A stretch of 64,000 nt of DNA from Tigriopus japonicus (taxonomy: Eukaryota > Arthropoda > Copepoda > Harpacticoida > Harpacticidae). Position 1 is the stretch's first letter; each line of letters begins with the position of its first letter. Below the pieces are notes generated by a model. It was not told where the DNA came from. It did not search any database and worked only from the letters and a program-made list of their open reading frames with translations. Made by a program: the position numbers and the translations under genes. The stretch is taken from positions 546,747 to 610,746 of the forward strand of contig JAAGOF010000250.1 in assembly GCA_010645155.1 (NCBI GenBank). The letters run 5' to 3'. Below, one piece after another: positions 58,601-64,000 of this stretch.

Positions 58601-61363
58601 GCTTCATTGGCAACATGCTGCTTTTGCTTCAAATATGACCCAACCTTAAAGTCTGTCAAAAAATCGGAATTGGTTGGTGTGGAACTTGACCTTCAAAAGA
58701 GTGAGAAGACTTCATTGACAATGAGTACCTCACTTGAGATTTGCGCGACGTGCTCAAAATTTGTCAGCTTGATAAAAAAGAAAGATTTGGCCCTTTTGGA
58801 GTCCCAAAATACTCTGCTGTCAACCCAACAAGACTTGAAGAAAGAAAACGAACTCAAAATCCGTGTTGTTCAAGCCCTTAAAGACGACCATTCCAACGAG
58901 ACGAAAGCCCTCCGAGATAATTTGGTCAAAGTCAAAGCCAATTTGGAATCTTCGGAAATGGCACTGAAGACATTAAAAGACAAATATCAGAGAAAGTCCA
59001 AGAGCTTAACGACTCCATTGTGTCCCGAATTCACTGTTAAATTGAAGAAGATTGATGAAAGCATCTTGAATTCAAGAGATCTTGCCCTTCTGAAACAACC
59101 AACGACCACAAGTCCTCGTGGACTTCGCCAAATTGAGAGCCATTCAAAGGAAAACCCATTCAAGCGCGAATTGGCAAGGGCCCGATCCGAATTGAGCTCC
59201 TTGAAGGACTCCCTCAAGATCGTTCAGTCTGAATCTGAAGAAAAGAGCAAAGAGATTACCAAATTGAAGACCGACCTTGAGAAGCGAAGACAAATGAAGG
59301 AAGAAAAAGATCTTGGCAATGTCAATCCCACGAGCAATTCCGAGGAGAAGGTTAAAGAGTTAAAAAAGAGGCTCCAAGACGAGATGAGATCAAAGATCGA
59401 AAACATCAAAATGTTTGACCAAACCTTACGCAGCAAAAAGGAAGAAGTTGAAGTCTTGGAAAAAAGTCAAAAGGACAAAGTGGAAGAAATAAAGCAACTT
59501 AAGAGCTCCCTCGAAGAGTCATCAAAGCAATGTGAAGAGAGAAAGAAGGCTGTGGAACACTTGGTGAAAAAGCAAGATGAAGTTCTATCCTTCCTCCAAG
59601 AAATCGGTTCTGAGTCTCTAACTGCCGTAAAGGAGACTTTGGAAAACAATGTCAAAGCCAAGGAAGAGCTAGAATCACGTTTTCAAGCGGTTTCCAAAGC
59701 TGCGACAGAAAGTCAAACTCAAATTAGCTCTCTAAACTCTCAAATTGAGCAGCAAAATAGGAAAGTAATCTCCCTACAAAGATCCTCAAATGAGCACCAA
59801 TCTATTGTGGCTCGGATGATCTCAATCATTTCCTCTGTAGCCAAGATCTCAGAGCCTAGTAAAGATCCAGGCTTATCGGAAGGTCTCAAGACATTGGAAA
59901 CTTGTGTAGATGAAGCTATGAAAAAGCTCCAGGAACTACAGGTGGACTTAGAGAAAAAGCAATCTCTTAATACTGACATGAGCAAACGTTTGGAGGCCGC
60001 TGAACAAGTGAGGAGAGACTATGCTCAACTCCAAAACCTTAGAGAGAAATTAGAAGCATCCCTCCAAAATAAGGAAAGTGAAGTGAAAGAGTTGAAGAAT
60101 CAGATGGAATCCCTGAAAGCAGCCTTGGAAAAGGCCAAAGCTCAACAAGAAGCTAACCAAGTCAAGGAGTCTGCATTGGAACAAAGAAAATCAGCTTTGG
60201 AGAAAGATATCAACATGATGAAAACCATAGCGACAAAAACTGACAAGGACAACCTAAAGATCAAAGCTCAGCTCACAGAAGTCAGAACAGAAGCCCAAGA
60301 GGCTAAGCAGAGCCTTGTGCTCTTGCAAGGGAGACTCTCCTCCATGCAAAAAGAAATTGAGGATGGCAAGACCTTGAAACTTCAGTATCAACAAATTGTC
60401 AGTGAACTTCAAGAGGCTCAACAGGAGCTGATACGTGTTAGAGGTCAACCGGATGCCCAAAATCAATTGACTCATTCACTCCAAAGGAAAATCCAAGATC
60501 TTGTTGGCGAATTGAACAATGCTCGTCAGAAAATCCATGACTTGGAAGTAACGGTGAGAACACTCCACAATATGTCCAAACAACCCACTCCCGTGTCATT
60601 AGCAGACTATGGACCTCCACGTTCCTGGATGAATGAACCAGTGGCTAGACCTTCATTGGAGGACAGAAGAGGCTCGTTTGAGGAGTACTTTGCCGTTACT
60701 TCCGCAGGTCCAAGTCGCACTTCCATGTCTCGAATAGAGCAACAACCTTTCCAAGAAACGCCCCCTAGATCTCAAACCAGCCAACCAGGACCCCCTAATT
60801 CGTCCCAGGTTGTCAGGATTGCCCCTAATAATCATTGGATGGACGGGTTATCAGCCGAAGATCGTGCCATTTGCCAAGATATCCGCTCTGGCCTGAATAG
60901 TGCGTTTGACGAATTGGCCGGTAAATTGGAGCGTGTGAGTCGTGAAGAGAAACAGAATATTTGGGATTCCCTCTTCAATAAAGTTACTCAGGTAGATCCT
61001 CGGTTTTCAAAGAAGACGCATCTGATCAGGATGGTACTGAATGAGATCATTTATGATGGCAAACCACCCATGCCAATTCAAAGAGTCAGTCAGCCAAACT
61101 CAGGACCCCCAAGGCCAGAACTACCCAATCAGCCCAACCCAATGGTAAACCGTGTTGCTGCGGCCAATCGGCCCCGGTCTATACGTGCTCGGACGGATTT
61201 GATGAATAATCCATCCGTTTCGGTTTCATCACAAGGCCAGGCTGTTCCTCACGGGCTAGTGTTGATCAATTCTTCGCATCGTGCATCTCTTTCAAGTTCC
61301 GGCATTGCCGGATCTTGTCAAAATCAAAATGGAGCCCGTTCATTGGGGCCTCAGAGGCGGTAA
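55628..61363 (+). CDS. Two-RRM, long coiled-coil protein, about 1522 aa (unnamed)
   Basis: Three exons: 55628-56908, 57799-57987 and 58265-61363, all phase 0. The first junction (AAG, GT at 56909) is supported because it completes a fold: LIILGSV, TKPLFRDYVKRLLG, VFCLAVFESPDDVKYAIK, then from exon 2 VAQFHHLMGHHVNINLL, which is the beta-alpha-beta-beta-alpha-beta order of an RRM (residues about 361-457). A second RRM-like unit lies at about 246-325 (NILLVRQLK, VFYIEAV, KLLNGCEKHRFG). The N-terminus is Lys/Arg/Ser-rich, suggesting the nucleus. Two CxxC pairs (CCFCF and CATC, about 40 residues apart) precede a coiled coil from about 655 to 1265. A C-terminal helical region (WMDGLSAEDRAICQDIRSGL) follows. 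The protein is probably RNA-binding; I do not recognise the family. The assembly gap at 58138-58251 lies just before the third exon. Confidence 0.75.
57462..57628. mobile_element. MITE, CAGCTCAA family, copy 2 (in intron)
   Basis: 167 bp inside intron 1 of the RRM/coiled-coil gene. The left end is CAATTTTCAGGTCCATCGAA, then GTCAAAATATTATGC. The right end complemented is CAATTTTCAGCTCAATCAAA, then TACCGAGGTGAAAAGTGATG. The same termini occur at 54596-54797. The target duplication is unclear. Confidence 0.6.
58042..58137 (+). repeat. Duplicated exon start before the assembly gap
   Basis: 96 bp, including the acceptor TTTTTTAG and the first codons of exon 3 (DRKQNKSRKRPHESP...), repeated at 58252-58347 with two mismatches. 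The copies sit on either side of 114 Ns, exactly as when two allelic contig ends failed to merge. A true tandem duplication is less likely. Confidence 0.9.
58138..58251. other. Assembly gap (114 N)
   Basis: Undetermined bases. The near-identical flanks imply the true gap may be zero or negative, so intron 2 of the surrounding gene is probably about 67 bp (57988-58054) rather than 277 bp. Confidence 0.98.
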
Positions 61364-62277
61364 ATGAGTAAAGAAAATTAATCTTTTCATTCCACTTCCA
61401 CACTGCTATTTGCACGTCTTTTGCCCCAAAATATAAATATCGAATTAGAAATTTCATAAATGAATCCTGTTATTTTTCTGTTTTTGTCCACCGTTTTCCA
61501 AATAGCCTTGTGTAATTGAATATAAGGCTTGCATAACACGTGATGCATGGTAACTAACGTCATGATGATGATGTGAAACACATTATGTGCATTTTTCAAA
61601 CCATTTTGCATTCTTTGAGATTTGTATTTTAACGATGGATATTGAGAATTGATAAAGATGGAAAAATGAAAGTTTGCTTTTTTATTTCAAAAACTCCTGG
61701 AAATTGGGTTTTCGAAGTGAAGGGGATTTTTTTCTTTATAAAGATAAGGTTAAGACTCGAGGTTGCAACAATTTGAAACATACTGCATTTAAGGAGCTTT
61801 CATTGAATTTTTCAAACCCTGTGTCTGAGAACAAGATGATAATAAATACCGCACTGGTGCAAGAAAAAAGGGAATTCAATTTCGACTTATCAGCTCTCAC
61901 TTTTTGGTTTTTTTTTTTTTGTAAATTTTGAAGAAACATGTTTGCTCATATTGTGGTTATTTGGGATGGATCGGGCCAGGTGCTTTAGGTTCCGAGTCAT
62001 GGGCGGTTTGGTGGCTTTTCAATTTAGAACCGAAAATAAAAAAAATGGGTCCGGATCGGTGTGAATCCGGCTCATGTAGGTTTTGCATCCAGATATTCTA
62101 ACATCATGCGCTTGTTATAACCGCTCCTTTTTCGCAAAAATAACTGTAATGCCATTACATTTGAATTATTTGCAATTGCAACAACCTAAAACCTCAAAAG
62201 TAAACTTATTGCTTGTTACATATTTAAGTCTGAAATGTCTTTGTGATATCATTTCAAAGGCTTAAAACTTCCATTGA
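61364..62277. other. 3' flank of the RRM/coiled-coil gene
   Basis: AT-rich, no gene recognised. No canonical AATAAA follows closely after the stop; the nearest A-rich candidates are in 61420-61445. A 19-bp T-run lies near 61905. Confidence 0.4.
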
Positions 62278-63125
62278 ATGGGACATGCACAAAGGTTGCT
62301 CAAGTGACCCTGTTAAATCATACTGCTTGTGCTAAGTTGCTGGGCCCATTTTGGCAAAGCCAAGTCATTTTTATTTTACGGTCTATTAAAAGAATCTAGA
62401 TTCGTGGAAATGATTGAAATTTCATATTAAAATACCGTGGCTTGAATTTGTGCAATGAAAAACAAAATTCTCTTGTAGGGTAATTGAAAAAATGTGCTTA
62501 AGCAGACCTTGTGTTTCTGGAGAAAAAGGACTTACACCTGATTCAAATGTTGCCTATTTCTTCAGTTGATTCCATAGAATTTTATTTTTATACATAACAA
62601 CGTTTCCCAAGAAGAGAAATAAAAAAAGTTTTTCATTCCTCTTTCTAGGAATATGTGAGTTTATGTATCTTCTTTTCTAATCAATGAACTGGGCATGCTA
62701 TCAACCAGGTTTAAGCAACGCCATCTCAATGTAAAATAGCAATCATTTCATGGACCCTAGACTCTTTGAAGACACGCGAAAATTGAGGTTTTGATGACTA
62801 TGAGAGGTCCGGTCGAAAGAGTGAACCAGTGACACCAGAACTTTACGAACAAATCATGCCAAAAAAGAGGGTCAGACTCGGCTACAAAGAAGCAAACTGT
62901 TTCTGTCATGCTTTGGCATTTCAGCAAACAAATTTGAAAACCTATGTAGTAATGATTTGGAGGATTTCAGATGTTCTACATAGAATACTCTTCTTGCAAG
63001 AATGAATTTCAGATCAAAAATACTTGTTTGAGGAATGAAAATTTTCCTTTGGGCAATATCTTAAGACGTTTTTCTTTCGAAATGACTTGGATTTGCCGAA
63101 TGGGCCGAGCAACTCAACACAGTCA
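62278..63125. mobile_element. Palindromic element family P1, copy 3 (with internal insert)
   Basis: The left end is GGGACATGCACAAAGGTTGC, then TCAAGTGACC, then GCCCATTTTGGCAAAGCC. The right end is GACTTGGATTTGCCGAATGG, then GCCGAGCAACTCAACACAG. The outline matches 48666-49334, but about 280 bp of unrelated sequence (about 62797-63078) lies between the GACTCTTTGAAGACACGCG block and the right arm. Non-coding. Confidence 0.7.
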
Positions 63126-63150
63126 ATTGTTTTCTTATTGTTTAATATAA

Positions 63151-63957
63151 GTTTAGGTCCAGGGAAAAAGCCATTTACCTAAAAACCTAATAATTATGAC
63201 ATTTTTTGAAAAACCATATAATCCATATTTAGAGACCATGTAGTGACCTATTGAATTCAAATTAATTAAAAATAGATTCATCAACACCTGAGCTATTTAG
63301 GTTTGAATGGTCCATTTTTTACCGAAAAAAGCCGAAAAACGCTACAGTTATACCAAAAAACAAATTCACAAAGATTTCATATAGATTTTCAATCTCGCAA
63401 AAGGAGCTGAAAATTTGAGTTTTGAAGTTTACTTCAAAACAGCTTTAAGTAATATATATTATCACTTAAAATGCCCTTCAGACAAGATTTTTGGAAAATA
63501 TCTTTCACAACTTTTTAGAGTACACTTTGTTACATGTTTATCCAAAATTACAAAGAAATATGTCTAACCGGTGCGAATTCCAATTTACGATTTCTTGAAG
63601 GACCATGTTCAAAGTGGACTAAAATCGAAACTTGAATCATCAGCCAAATTTTTCAAAATTTGTAAGAAATACCAAACATAGAGTGTCTTTGACATTGCAA
63701 AAGAGTTTTTTTCGCAAAATGTACTTTTAGTGCTTTTAAGTGAGATTTTTGTTTATTTTAAGTTATTTTGACCCAAAACTCAAAATTAAAAAAATCATTT
63801 TCTTTCACGACATTAAACAGCTATATGAAATCTTTGGGAATTAGTTTTTTGACATAACTAGTGTTTTTCGGCTTTTTGGGGTCAAAATGGACCATTCAAA
63901 CCCAAATAACTCAGCTGTTGATGAATCTATTTTTATTTTATTTGAATTCATTGACAG
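63151..63957. mobile_element. Palindromic element family P2, copy 3 (reaches window end)
   Basis: The left arm runs from GTTTAGGTCCAGGG through TTAGAGACCATG, CATCAACACCTGAGC, GGTTTGAATGGTCCATTTTT, GCCGAAAAACGC and CACAAAGATTTCATATAG. The right arm (about 63700-63957) is the inverse (TATATGAAATCTTTGGGAAT, GTGTTTTTCGGCTTTTTGGG, AAATGGACCATTCAAACC, AACTCAGCTGTTGATG). Arms at least 240 bp. The outer part of the right arm diverges near the window end. Confidence 0.75.
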
Positions 63958-64000
63958 GAATTACTTGTTATGTTATCATTTTGGGCGGGAAAAAAGTTTG

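Overview
This is a 64 kb piece of an animal nuclear genome. The genes have spliceosomal GT/AG introns (many only 60-130 bp), lie on both strands, and sit in a landscape crowded with transposable elements. The gene set (TMA7, SNW1/SKIP, DNA ligase III, secreted multi-Kazal inhibitors) together with BEL/Pao, P-like, hAT, pogo and LINE elements points to an arthropod, most plausibly a crustacean such as a copepod. That taxonomic guess rests on gene style only. There is a 114-base assembly gap at 58138-58251.

Layout. 0-6 kb: two copies of a SINE-like repeat, the two-exon ribosome-associated gene TMA7 (minus), and an unrecognised minus-strand gene with furin-type sites. 6-12 kb: a LINE fragment, then a gene-free stretch holding a palindromic element, a LINE tail with a SINE inserted in it (target duplication visible), a hAT-type MITE with a perfect 8-bp duplication, and another MITE. 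12-16 kb: two tandem plus-strand Kazal inhibitor genes (2 and 5 domains), each with a TATA box and phase-0 introns between domains. 16-35 kb: a nest of transposons. A minus-strand CR1-like LINE is interrupted by a BEL/Pao retrotransposon (19067-34816). Its 5' LTR is itself split by a 9042-bp insertion (19187-28228), flanked by an exact 8-bp duplication and carrying a THAP-domain P-element-type transposase gene. 37-43 kb: DNA ligase III (plus) converging on the intronless splicing factor gene SNW1 (minus), with 118 bp between the stop codons. 44-55 kb: gene-poor, with several palindromic elements and MITEs. 55-61 kb: a three-exon gene for a protein with two RRM-like folds, a long coiled coil and a C-terminal helical region. 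61-64 kb: two more palindromic elements.

The most interesting item is the DNA ligase III gene. Inside one uninterrupted exon, between the ligase OB-fold and the BRCT domain, it encodes a complete macrodomain of the TARG1/OARD1 (ADP-ribose glycohydrolase) type, with the catalytic Lys and Asp positions retained. One polypeptide therefore joins a PAR-binding zinc finger, a nick-sealing ligase, an ADP-ribose eraser and an XRCC1-type BRCT.

The second item is the dissected transposon nest, where the two 5' LTR halves add up to exactly the length of the intact 3' LTR.
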